In this document: positions 1-6,505 of the stretch, piece after piece
Layout: every line of letters begins with the position of its first letter
Position numbering within the stretch: position 1 is the first letter of the stretch
Origin: Actinomycetes bacterium
GTDB taxonomy: Bacteria; Actinomycetota; Acidimicrobiia; Acidimicrobiales; RAAP-2
Length of the DNA stretch: 8,298 nucleotides
Assembly (NCBI GenBank): GCA_021850345.1
Contig: JAJZMN010000095.1
Location: 1-8,298, forward strand
Direction: 5' to 3'
Translations under genes and position numbers: made by a program
Notes under the pieces: generated by a model
The model's database searches: none
What the model saw: the letters and a program-made list of their open reading frames with translations, nothing else
What the model was told of the DNA's origin: nothing

Positions 1-1
1 C

Positions 2-268
2 GCCCACACCCTCGGCGTCCACCACCGAACGGCCTGGGCGATGCTGCAGCGCTTCGCGGTGGCGATGGTCCGGGCAGAGCGCGAGCTCGTCTCCGGCGAT
101 GTCGAGGGCGAGGAGACCCTCGTCGGCGGGGTCGACGTGCCCGTGTCGAGCCGGTATCCGGAGGTGGGGCCTCGGCGCTGGCTCGCCGTCGCCCGCCGGT
201 CCCGGTCCCGGGTGGGCGCGGGGAAGCGGCCTGTGCGCAGAAGGCGATCGGTTCGCAGCAAGGTCTGA
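2..268 (+). pseudogene. Degenerate IS1595/ISXO2-like transposase fragment
   Basis: The frame is open from base 2, so its 5' part lies outside the window, and it ends with TGA at 266-268. The first 45 or so residues read like the ISXO2-type transposase core: a helix with HHRTAWAMLQRF, then LVSGDVEGEETLVGG, matching the family pattern 'KTAWxMLxR ... LSGxVEVDETxxGG'. In functional enzymes the aspartate in VEVDET is a catalytic DDE residue; here the segment reads VEGEET, so that aspartate is lost. After GGVD the similarity fades into arginine-rich sequence and the frame stops, leaving no room for the remaining catalytic domain, normally well over 100 residues. I read it as a dead insertion-sequence remnant that is internally truncated and perhaps frameshifted. 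No transposase start, terminal inverted repeat pair or target duplication can be seen. It lies tail-to-tail against the toxin gene on the opposite strand. Confidence 0.7.
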
Positions 269-322
269 TTGGGCGGGAAGGTCAGCCCCCATGCGATGGC
301 ATAAGACGGCGTTGGGCCACCA

Positions 323-625
323 CAGGCCGAGAACCGCGAAGAGCGCCTCGTCGACTTCCCGGATCGCCTCGGGACGACGGTGTCCGAAAAGCTCGCCATG
401 GGGCCGCACGTCAACGGCGCCGATCTGTTCGACGAGTACCTGGGTGGTCACCCCGGCCATCTCGGCCTTCGGACGGAAGGAGGCGGCGCGGGCGCTACGC
501 GGGGTCGGGGCGATGACCACGACCGAACGCGGCAGGAACTCCTCGGTCTGCACGACGACGTCAAAGCGGTCGCGGTGTCGTTCGTGGCCGACACCGCGCG
601 GTAGGCGAAAAGCGGTAGGGGTCAG
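323..625 (-). CDS. MazF/PemK-family toxin, irregular start and no stop
   Basis: Read leftwards from base 625, this frame gives about 101 residues with the architecture of actinobacterial MazF/PemK toxins, which are ribosome-independent mRNA interferases. It has an N-terminal GVGHE turn (residues 11-15, the position of GSEQ in MazF), a strand FDVVVQTEEFLPRS (21-34), VVVIAPTPRSARAASFRP (35-52) with the conserved APT (T41), the strand VTTQVLVEQIGAVD (59-72), and a C-terminal helix EVDEALFAVLGL (90-101). The family usually ends at about 'VLGL'. The antitoxin stop overlaps the frame. The only start-like codon at the expected place is CTG (625-623), in CTGA overlap with that stop; no ATG, GTG or TTG lies nearby. 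No stop follows residue 101: the frame stays open to base 2, antisense to the transposase remnant. It may therefore be a CTG-started toxin, a start-lost pseudogene, or a toxin whose end was replaced by an IS. The family call is good; function is uncertain. Confidence 0.72.
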
Positions 626-864
626 CGCGCAGCACGGAAGGACTCCGTCAGCTCGGCAACCGCGAGCATCTCTTCGCGCTCACGCCCGTCCGCCTCCACT
701 GCGGCGACTTCGGCCGCGAGCTCCTTGCTGCGGCGCCGGGCGCGGACGTCCGCGAGCAGGGCAACACGAATCGCCTCGGACTGCGTCGAACCGGCGGGCT
801 CCGGTGCTCTGAGGGCCCTGTCGGCCTCGTCATCGAGTTGGCCGGAGATCGCCCGTGCCGCCAC
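622..864 (-). CDS. Antitoxin of a MazEF-like pair (ribbon-helix-helix)
   Basis: This is an 80-residue protein starting at GTG (864-862). Residues 4-10 (RAISGQL) form a candidate N-terminal beta strand, followed by two helices around DDEADRALRA and TQSEAIRVALLADVRARR. This is the usual layout of ribbon-helix-helix antitoxins, which dimerise through the strand to bind DNA. The rest (about 41-80) is charged and alanine-rich, as expected for a flexible tail that wraps and blocks the toxin. The stop codon overlaps the start region of the MazF/PemK-like frame downstream, the classic antitoxin-first order with translational coupling. No Shine-Dalgarno sequence precedes the GTG; a TGATACAC element lies just upstream, so a leaderless transcript is possible. 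Alternating CAC/GTG triplets upstream could be an autoregulatory operator. Proline and glutamate at 21-23 interrupt a region that is normally helical, which may be a sign of decay. Confidence 0.7.
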   Translation of the reverse strand: MAARAISGQLDDEADRALRAPEPAGSTQSEAIRVALLADVRARRRSKELAAEVAAVEADGREREEMLAVAELTESFRAAR

Positions 865-884
865 TAGCGGTGTATCACGATGTG
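862..884 (-). promoter_or_regulatory. Possible antitoxin operator/promoter (CAC/GTG array)
   Basis: Around the antitoxin start the + strand shows CAC (862-864), GTG (870-872), CAC (876-878) and GTG (882-884), giving overlapping short inverted repeats GTG-tat-CAC and CAC-gat-GTG. On the coding (-) strand the segment includes TGATACAC, a weak extended -10-like sequence a few bases before the GTG start. Autoregulating antitoxins usually bind short inverted repeats at this position. The element is short and could be chance; no clear -35 is visible. Confidence 0.3.
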
Positions 885-918
885 CGAGAAGAGGGCGGAA
901 TCACCCACCCAAGTCACA

Positions 919-939
919 CCTTCTGGCGAACTCAGAAGG
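919..939 (-). terminator. Hairpin over the stop codon of the E1 gene
   Basis: A perfect 7-bp inverted repeat, CCTTCTG / CAGAAGG, with a 7-base loop spans the stop codon (934-932) of the fused E1 gene. On the - strand transcript it would form a stem-loop at the very end of the gene, 55 bases before the antitoxin start. No U-tract follows, which is common for terminators in high-GC actinobacteria but lowers certainty. If active, it separates the metabolic gene from the toxin-antitoxin pair. Confidence 0.5.
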
Positions 940-3112
940 CGATGAGGGCCCGCGCGGCCTCGACGATGTCCTCGGTCTGGGGCAGAATCGCCCGCTCGAG
1001 CCCGGGTTCGTAGGGGACCCACGCGTCGAGCGCACCGACGCGGCGCACCGGCGCGTCGAGGAGGGTGAAGCATTCGTCCGCCGCGAACGCGGCGATCTCG
1101 GCCCCGAAGCCGGAGGTGAGGACGTCCTCATGGACCACGAGGAGGCGACCGGTACGCGCCAGTGAGGCGGCAACCGCCTCGCGGTCGAAGGGCGCGAGCG
1201 TCCTCAGGTCGAGGACCTCGGCTTCGACTCCCTCGGCCGCGAGCTGCTCCGCGGCGAGAAGCGAGCGGCGCACGGTCGCGCCCCAGGTCACGACCGTGAG
1301 GTCCTCGCCGGGCCGGACGATCGCCGCGCACCCGAAGGGCAGAACGAAGCCCGGCTCGGGGTAGGGGTCCATCGCGTAGCGCTGGCGGAGCAGATGCTTG
1401 TGCTCGAGGAACAGCACGGGGTCCTCGTAGCGCAGCGCGCCGCGCAGCAGGCCCACGGCGTCGCGGGCCCGTGAAGGGAACGCGACGAGCAGGCCGGGAG
1501 TGTGGGTGAAGATCGACTCACCGCACTGGGAGTGCCAGATCGCCCCGCCGGAGATGTAGCCGCCGATCGCGCAGCGCAGAACGACCGGCGCGGAGAAGGC
1601 GCCGTTTGAGCGCCAGCGCATCGTCGCCATCTCCGAGCGGATCTGCTGCATGGCGGTCCAGATGTAGTCGAAGAACTGGATCTCGGGGATCGGGCGAAGC
1701 CCGCGCAGCGCCTGGCCGACCGCGCGCCCGACGATGTTCGCCTCGGCGAGGGGGGTGTTGTAACAGCGGTCCTCCCCGAAGCTTCGCTGGAGGCCGAGCG
1801 TGGTCCCGAAGACGCCGCCGAGGCCGTCGAGCTCGTTGAGGAGCGCGGGATCGGCGTCGGCGACGTCCTCTCCGAAGACCCGGATGCGCTCGTCGGCCGC
1901 CAACGCCTCGTGCAACGCGCGCCGGATCGCCTCACCGAAGTGCACGGGCGTGCCTTCGGCCGACGGCTCAGCCGCCGGACGGGGAAAAGAGACGCTCGAG
2001 ACGACGTGTGCGCGCGCGGTCGCCGGGTCAGGCCGGCGCGCCACGAGCGCGCGCGTCGCCGCTTCGAGGGCCAGGGCGCGCACCTCGGCCCGCAGCTCCT
2101 CGACCTCCTCGGGGCTCAGTACTCCGGCGCCGACGAGTTCGTGCTCGAGGCGGGCGATGGGATCCCGGGCGGCATCTCTTTCGATCTCGGCCGCGGGACG
2201 GTAGCGGGACTGGCTGTCGGAGGAGGAGTGCGAGTTGGGCCGGGTGACGTCCGCGTGGAGAAGGGCCGGTCCCGCTCCGCTGCGCGCCCGGGACACCGCG
2301 GCCTCGGCCGCCCGGCGGCTCGCGAAGTAGTCCCCGCCGTCGAAGCGCTGGACGCGCAGTCCGGGGAACGAGGAGACGAGCTCGGAGATCGGTGCCGGCG
2401 CCTGGTCGCGTGCGGGCACGGAGATCGCGTAGCCGTTGTCGGCGACGAGGTAGACGACCGGGAGGCGAAGGCGCGCCGCCGTGTTCAGGCTCTCCCAGAA
2501 CTCCCCCTCGGAGGTCGCCCCTTCGCCGAGCGAGACGTAGGTCACCTCGTCGCTCTCGGCCGCGACGCCCCGCAGGTGGCGGCGCACCGCGTACCGCCCG
2601 GCCTCGGCGCAGCCGACGGCCGGAAGGCACTGACTCCCCGTTGGGCTCGACTGGCTCACGATGTGCAGCGCCGGCCAGCCCCAGTGCGCGGGCATCTGGC
2701 GCCCGCCCGACGCGGGGTCCTCGGCGGCACCGACCGCGCCGAGGAAGATGTCGCCCGGCGGGACGCCGAGCGCGAGCACCAGCGCCAGGTCGCGGTAGTA
2801 GGGGAAGAACCAGTCGTATCCGGGTCGAAGCGAGCGCGCGAGGGCGCTGAGCAGGGCCTCGTGGCCGGCACCCGCGATTTGGAAGTAGGTCCGGCCCTGC
2901 TTGTGGATGATCATCTGGCGCTCGTCGACCGCCCGGGCGAGCAGGGCGTTGCGGAAGTCCGCGCGCAGCTCGTCGACGGGGACGCCCCGAAAGCTCGGGC
3001 GCGCGAGCGGCTCGTGCGGGCGGGGCACCACGGTCGGGTCCCCCGGGGCGGGCGGAAGGACGGTCACCGGGTCGTCCGCTTGTCGCTCGTGGTCGCGCCT
3101 GTGCGCACGCAC
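932..3112 (-). CDS. Fused E1 alpha/beta of branched-chain 2-oxoacid dehydrogenase
   Basis: This 726-residue protein is the thiamine-diphosphate-dependent E1 component that decarboxylates branched-chain 2-oxoacids from Val, Leu and Ile and acylates the lipoyl group of E2. The usual two subunits are joined. Alpha part (about 45-350): ThDP/Mg motif GEGATSEGEF (196-205) through DNGYAIS (225-231), with GEG as in branched-chain enzymes, and the loop HSSSDSQSRYR (295-305) equivalent to the phosphorylation loop. Beta part (about 388-726): FGEDV (413-417), PLAEANIVG (454-462), FFDY (480-483), catalytic-region WHSQCGE (526-532), then a transketolase C-terminal domain. A proline/alanine-rich linker lies around 362-388. 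The GTG start at 3112 is supported by GAGAAAGG four bases upstream and an in-frame TAG further upstream; GTG at 3067 is an alternative. No E2 or E3 gene is nearby. Pyruvate or acetoin dehydrogenase is possible, but the GEG and HSSSD features favour branched-chain substrates. Confidence 0.9.
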   Translation of the reverse strand: MRAHRRDHERQADDPVTVLPPAPGDPTVVPRPHEPLARPSFRGVPVDELRADFRNALLARAVDERQMIIHKQGRTYFQIAGAGHEALLSALARSLRPGYDWFFPYYRDLALVLALGVPPGDIFLGAVGAAEDPASGGRQMPAHWGWPALHIVSQSSPTGSQCLPAVGCAEAGRYAVRRHLRGVAAESDEVTYVSLGEGATSEGEFWESLNTAARLRLPVVYLVADNGYAISVPARDQAPAPISELVSSFPGLRVQRFDGGDYFASRRAAEAAVSRARSGAGPALLHADVTRPNSHSSSDSQSRYRPAAEIERDAARDPIARLEHELVGAGVLSPEEVEELRAEVRALALEAATRALVARRPDPATARAHVVSSVSFPRPAAEPSAEGTPVHFGEAIRRALHEALAADERIRVFGEDVADADPALLNELDGLGGVFGTTLGLQRSFGEDRCYNTPLAEANIVGRAVGQALRGLRPIPEIQFFDYIWTAMQQIRSEMATMRWRSNGAFSAPVVLRCAIGGYISGGAIWHSQCGESIFTHTPGLLVAFPSRARDAVGLLRGALRYEDPVLFLEHKHLLRQRYAMDPYPEPGFVLPFGCAAIVRPGEDLTVVTWGATVRRSLLAAEQLAAEGVEAEVLDLRTLAPFDREAVAASLARTGRLLVVHEDVLTSGFGAEIAAFAADECFTLLDAPVRRVGALDAWVPYEPGLERAILPQTEDIVEAARALIAF

Positions 3113-3210
3113 GGGGCCTTTCTCGTCGGCGCCTACTCGGCGCGGCTTCGTCCTAGGGCGGTCGCCCCAGCCTCGCCTGCGCGGCGGGGGCCGGGCAACC
3201 GCCGACGCAC

Positions 3211-3217
3211 TACAGTA
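3211..3217. promoter_or_regulatory. Symmetric -10 element between the E1 gene and tatA
   Basis: The 9-base palindrome CTACAGTAG (3210-3218) provides a -10 hexamer in both directions: TACAGT (3211-3216) on the + strand and TACTGT (3217-3212) on the - strand. The + element would start transcription near 3223, about 24 bases before the tatA GTG, leaving room for its Shine-Dalgarno site. The - element would give the E1 gene a leader of about 90 bases. Neither has a convincing -35. The + direction is better supported. Confidence 0.4.
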
Positions 3218-3246
3218 GGGTGCGGCGTAGGGGGAAGGAGGACCAG

Positions 3247-3456
3247 GTGCACACGGGTCTGGTAGCAGAGATCTTCGGTCCGGACGGGCTCATCCTCATC
3301 GCGGTGGTGGTGGTGGTCCTGCTCTTCGGCGGTTCGCAGCTGCCGAAGCTGGCACGCGGCCTCGGCAGTGCCTCGCACGAGTTCAAGAAGGGTGTCGAGC
3401 AGGGCGAGAGCAAGGCGGCCGCCGTCGACGCGGGGCGCGAGGCCGACAAGAGCTGA
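3247..3456 (+). CDS. tatA: Twin-arginine translocase subunit TatA
   Basis: This 69-residue protein is the pore-forming TatA subunit of the Tat system, which moves folded proteins with twin-arginine signals across the cytoplasmic membrane. It has the standard TatA plan: a short N-terminus, one membrane helix (residues about 14-27, LILIAVVVVVLLF), the Phe-Gly hinge (27-28) followed by GSQLPKLARGLG, an amphipathic helix (about 30-50, ending SHEFKKG), and a short charged tail. The short tail favours TatA over TatB. The start chosen is GTG 3247 because AAGGAG (3235-3240) lies six bases upstream; an upstream in-frame GTG at 3220 would lie before that site and add an uncharacteristic charged leader. 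It is transcribed divergently from the E1 gene and separated from ctaC by a strong hairpin. No tatB or tatC is in the window. Confidence 0.93.
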   Translation: MHTGLVAEIFGPDGLILIAVVVVVLLFGGSQLPKLARGLGSASHEFKKGVEQGESKAAAVDAGREADKS

Positions 3457-3477
3457 TCACCGCGGCGGCACGCGCCC

Positions 3478-3517
3478 GGCCGGGGCGCACCCCCCGGGTG
3501 CCCGGTTGGCCCCGGCC
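3478..3517 (+). terminator. Nested GC-rich hairpin after tatA
   Basis: Arms GGCCGGGGC (3478-3486) and GCCCCGGCC (3509-3517) pair perfectly over 9 bp, and inside them GCACCC (3487-3492) pairs with GGGTGC (3496-3501). This gives a very stable two-part stem 22 bases after the tatA stop. It lacks a T-run, but position and strength fit an intrinsic terminator isolating tatA from the ctaC promoter. Confidence 0.6.
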
Positions 3518-3530
3518 TAAGGGCTCTGGC

Positions 3531-3536
3531 TAGTCT
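3531..3536 (+). promoter_or_regulatory. -10 element for leaderless ctaC transcription
   Basis: TAGTCT (3531-3536) matches the TAnnnT pattern of actinobacterial -10 boxes and ends seven bases before the ctaC GTG start (3544). No Shine-Dalgarno sequence lies between the hairpin and the start, so the transcript probably begins at or next to the GTG. No clear -35 is visible; the expected place falls within the preceding terminator stem. Confidence 0.5.
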
Positions 3537-3543
3537 CGCCGAC

Positions 3544-4413
3544 GTGATCTCTGGAGACGCCCCCCCTAGTCTCGGCACGCCGAGCGGGGCAGCCGGGACG
3601 CCCCCCCCGCGCCGCTCCGCGACGCGCCGCATCCTCGTCCCGGTCGCCCTGCTCGCGGGCGCGGTCGCGCTCGGCGGCTGCAACTCCCCGACGTTCTTCG
3701 CCTTCCGGGGCGCCACGACCCAGGGCCACGACATCTTCAAGCTCTGGTCAGGGATGATGATCGCCGGCGTCATCGTCGCGATCCTCGTCTGGGCGCTGAT
3801 CTTCTGGGCGGTCTTCCGTTACCGGCGCAGCCGCGTCGGCCCGCGGATCCCGCGCCAGTTCCACTCGAACATCCCGATCGAGATCATCTACACGACGATC
3901 CCGGTCCTGATCGTCGCCGGCATCTTCTGGGCGACGGTGGTCACCGAGAACAACGTCGACACCGTGGTGAAGAACCCGGCCGAGATCGTCCACGTCACGG
4001 CCTACCGATGGGGCTGGCGCTTCGCCTACTTCAGCGGTTCCGGCGCGGACCAGCACGTGCTCGTGCAGACCTCCGGCACGCCGAGCGGCGCCGCGCTGCC
4101 GGTGACCTCCAGTGCGTATCCCCAGCTCGTGCTCCCGGTGAACGCGACGGCGCGGATCGACCTCGTCTCCGCCGACGTTGTGCACGAGATGTGGGTCCCG
4201 GCCTTCGACTTCGGTCGCTACGCGCTGCCCGGGCACGAGAACACCTGGGACTTCACGCCGAACACGCTGGGGGTCTTCCGCGGCCAGTGTGCCGAGTACT
4301 GCGGTCTGTACCACGCGGAGATGCTCTTCAGCGTCAAAGTCGTCCCCGACGCGCAGTTCCAGCAGTGGCTGAGCGCGCACTCCTCGTCCCCGAAGGGAGG
4401 AGCCGTCTCATGA
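3544..4413 (+). CDS. ctaC: Cytochrome c oxidase subunit II (lipoprotein-type)
   Basis: This 289-residue subunit receives electrons from cytochrome c at the CuA centre and passes them to heme a in subunit I. After a long n-region (1-29) a hydrophobic signal segment ends in a lipobox, LGGC (C46), suggesting lipidation and extracytoplasmic anchoring. Two membrane helices follow (about 69-91 and 110-131), then the cupredoxin domain. CuA ligands are visible: H214 in [11 protein letters not shown], and C249-A-E251-Y-C253-G-L-Y-H257-A-E-M260. The aromatic AYRWGWRF (153-160) matches the electron-entry region. No cytochrome c domain is fused to the C-terminus, so it is aa3 rather than caa3 type. The GTG start is placed by the -10 seven bases upstream; the n-region is long, but no ATG offers an alternative. 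The stop overlaps the ctaD ATG (ATGA). Confidence 0.95.
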   Translation: MISGDAPPSLGTPSGAAGTPPPRRSATRRILVPVALLAGAVALGGCNSPTFFAFRGATTQGHDIFKLWSGMMIAGVIVAILVWALIFWAVFRYRRSRVGPRIPRQFHSNIPIEIIYTTIPVLIVAGIFWATVVTENNVDTVVKNPAEIVHVTAYRWGWRFAYFSGSGADQHVLVQTSGTPSGAALPVTSSAYPQLVLPVNATARIDLVSADVVHEMWVPAFDFGRYALPGHENTWDFTPNTLGVFRGQCAEYCGLYHAEMLFSVKVVPDAQFQQWLSAHSSSPKGGAVS

Positions 4414-6116
4414 CCGTCCTCGTCGAGCGTCCACACGGTGGCGTCGCCCACCCCGAGGAGGAGCACGGACCGACCGGCATCCTCAAGTGGCTCACCAGCA
4501 CGGACCACAAGGTCATCGGCAAGAGCTACACGGTCACCTCGCTCGTCTTCTTCCTGATGGCCGGGGTGATGGCGATGCTGATCCGCACCCAGCTCGCCGC
4601 CGCCAACAACACCGTGGTGTCCCAGCACACCTACAACGAGCTGTTCACCATGCACGGGAGCTTGATGCTCTACCTCTTCGCGGGACCGTTCGCCTTCGGC
4701 GGCATCGCGAACTACATCATCCCGCTGCAGATCGGCGCGCCGGACATGGCCTTCCCGCGTCTCAACGCCCTGTCGTACTGGCTCTATCTCACCGGCGGGC
4801 TGACCATGATCGGCGGCTTCCTCACCGTGAGCGGGGCCGCGGACTTCGGCTGGGTCGCCTACGCGCCACTCTCGGACGCGGTGAACTCGCCGGGCGCGGG
4901 ACCCGACATGTGGATCGTCGCGCTCGCGCTCACCGGGTTCTCGGCCATCTTCACCGCCGTCAACCTCATCACGACGATCTTCTACCTGCGCGCGCCCGGG
5001 CTGACGATGTTTCGCCTGCCGATCTTCACGTGGAACATGCTCGTCACGGCGATCCTCATCCTCGTCGCCTTCCCCGTGCTCACCGCTGCGGTCATCTTGT
5101 TGTGGGCCGACCGGCACCTCGGCGCGCACATCTACACGGTCTCGGGTGGCGGCGTGCCGGTGCTGTGGCAGAACCTGTTCTGGTTCTTCGGCCACCCCGA
5201 GGTCTACATCCTGGCCCTGCCGTACTTCGGCATGGTCACCGAGATCTTCGCGGTGTTCTCCCGCAAGCCGACCTTCGGCTACCGCGGGATGGTCTTCGCG
5301 ACGATCACGATCGGGGCGCTCTCGACGGCGGTGTGGGCGCACCACATGTTCACGACCGGCGTCGTCCTGCTGCCGTTCTTCAGCCTGACCTCGTACCTCA
5401 TCGCAGTGCCCACCGGGATCAAGTTCTTCAACTGGATCGGGACGATGTGGCGGGGCTCACTGCACTTCTCGACGCCGATGCTCTACGCGATCGGCTTCCT
5501 CGTCGTCTTCCTCTTCGGCGGGGTTTCCGGCGTCATGCTCGCCTCGCCCCCGGTCGACTTCTACGTGCACGACACCTACTTCGTCGTCGCGCACTTCCAC
5601 GAGGTGCTGTTCGGCTCCGCGGTCTTCGGTGGCTTCGGGGGCCTCTACTACTGGTACCCGAAGATCACCGGGCGGATGCTGCGCGAGAGCCTCGGCAAGC
5701 TGAGCGTGCTCTTCATGTTCGTCGGCTTCTGGGTGACCTTCATCCCCCAGTACATCCTCGGCCTGAAGGGGATGCCTCGGCGGATCCCCGTCTACAGCCT
5801 CTCGACGGGATGGCAGGGGCTGAACCGGGTGTCGACGATCGGCGCGTATCTGCTCTTCATCGCCGTCGCCTTCACCGTCGTGAACTTCTGGGTCTCCTGG
5901 CGCAAGCCCGTCGTCGCCGGTGGGAACCCCTGGGACGGCCACACCCTGGAGTGGGCGGCCGCCTCGCCCCCGGTGCACCACAACTTCACCTGGCTACCGC
6001 CGGTCCGCTCGGAGCGGCCCGTGTGGGACTTCAACCACCCCGAGCACACGACCTTCGGCCATGACCACGCACCGGCCGCCGTCGGGGCCGCGGACGGCGC
6101 AGAGGCCGCACCGTGA
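4410..6116 (+). CDS. ctaD: Cytochrome c oxidase subunit I (aa3 type, A1)
   Basis: This 568-residue catalytic subunit reduces O2 to water at the heme a3-CuB site and pumps protons. Twelve or so hydrophobic segments run from about 38 to 497. Ligands are visible: H82 (TMHG) and H397 for heme a, H395 for heme a3, H262 and H311-H312 for CuB. Y266 in GHPEVY is the His-Tyr cross-link position. E264 in the same motif and D112 (APDMAFPR) mark the D-channel of type A1 oxidases; K338 (VPTGIKFF) marks the K-channel. One oddity is AHFHEVL (394-400), where nearly all relatives I know have AHFHYV. The C-terminal tail is histidine- and alanine-rich. ATG 4410 is chosen because it overlaps the ctaC stop and AAGGGAGG (4393-4400) lies upstream; the same frame is open further back, but that sequence is antisense-like and lies inside ctaC. 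Confidence 0.97.
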   Translation: MTVLVERPHGGVAHPEEEHGPTGILKWLTSTDHKVIGKSYTVTSLVFFLMAGVMAMLIRTQLAAANNTVVSQHTYNELFTMHGSLMLYLFAGPFAFGGIANYIIPLQIGAPDMAFPRLNALSYWLYLTGGLTMIGGFLTVSGAADFGWVAYAPLSDAVNSPGAGPDMWIVALALTGFSAIFTAVNLITTIFYLRAPGLTMFRLPIFTWNMLVTAILILVAFPVLTAAVILLWADRHLGAHIYTVSGGGVPVLWQNLFWFFGHPEVYILALPYFGMVTEIFAVFSRKPTFGYRGMVFATITIGALSTAVWAHHMFTTGVVLLPFFSLTSYLIAVPTGIKFFNWIGTMWRGSLHFSTPMLYAIGFLVVFLFGGVSGVMLASPPVDFYVHDTYFVVAHFHEVLFGSAVFGGFGGLYYWYPKITGRMLRESLGKLSVLFMFVGFWVTFIPQYILGLKGMPRRIPVYSLSTGWQGLNRVSTIGAYLLFIAVAFTVVNFWVSWRKPVVAGGNPWDGHTLEWAAASPPVHHNFTWLPPVRSERPVWDFNHPEHTTFGHDHAPAAVGAADGAEAAP

Positions 6117-6505
6117 GGGTCGAGGCCAAGGTCCTGCTCGTCCTGGCGGCCTTCGCGATCGTCATCACGCCCGTCTACTGGTTCACCTCCTATGACGACG
6201 GCGGGGCGATCATGCTCCTCGCGTTCGGCCTGCTCGGCCTGCTGCCCGGCAGCTACTACTACTGGTGGTCGCGCCGGATGCTCCCGCGTCCTGAAGACCG
6301 CGCGGACGCTCGACCCGCGGACTCGAGCGGGGTCATCGGCGCCTTCCCGGGGTCGAGCATCTGGCCCTTCGTGCTCGGCATCGGCGCGGCGTTCATCGCG
6401 ATCGCCCTCGTCTTCGGCGCTTGGACAGCGCTGTTTGGCGGGGTGCTCGTCATCACCGCCGTCATCGGGGTGATCGTCGAGAGCCGCCGCGGCGGCGCCT
6501 ACTGA
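6113..6505 (+). CDS. ctaF: Cytochrome c oxidase subunit IV (actinobacterial CtaF)
   Basis: This 130-residue integral membrane protein is the small structural subunit IV found with actinobacterial aa3 oxidases, where it packs against subunits I and III in the respiratory supercomplex. Four hydrophobic segments are seen (about 5-24, 32-52, 83-103 and 105-122), in two hairpins separated by a charged loop (54-72). The [16 protein letters not shown] and FPGSSIWPF segments are characteristic of the family. Start GTG 6113 overlaps the ctaD stop by GTGA, so the three oxidase genes form one coupled operon. Subunit III (ctaE), usually next to qcrCAB in actinobacteria, is not here. The stop overlaps the end of a convergent small gene by 7 bp. 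Confidence 0.92.
   Translation: MRVEAKVLLVLAAFAIVITPVYWFTSYDDGGAIMLLAFGLLGLLPGSYYYWWSRRMLPRPEDRADARPADSSGVIGAFPGSSIWPFVLGIGAAFIAIALVFGAWTALFGGVLVITAVIGVIVESRRGGAY

Noticed and set aside
290..301. Short inverted repeat ATGC-gatg-GCAT as an IS end or att site
   Set aside because: Only 4 bp arms, with no matching copy elsewhere in the window.
99..812. Long + strand open frame (237 codons) across the toxin-antitoxin region
   Set aside because: It is antisense to the MazF-like and antitoxin frames, Ser/Arg/Pro-rich, and resembles no family; long chance frames are normal at this GC content.
1910..3265. 451-codon + strand open frame
   Set aside because: It lies antisense to the clearly conserved fused E1 gene and has shadow-type composition with no recognisable domain.
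4008..4409. N-terminal extension of ctaD back to 4008
   Set aside because: The frame is open but lies inside ctaC and encodes Arg-rich sequence; ATG 4410 has a Shine-Dalgarno site and the usual ATGA coupling.
4218..5345. 375-codon - strand open frame inside ctaC/ctaD
   Set aside because: It is extremely rich in Asp, Arg, Glu and His, the mirror of membrane-protein codons; the + strand gene is certain.
4487..6064. 525-codon + strand open frame in another phase of ctaD
   Set aside because: Arg/His/Leu low-complexity shadow of subunit I with no independent start signal.
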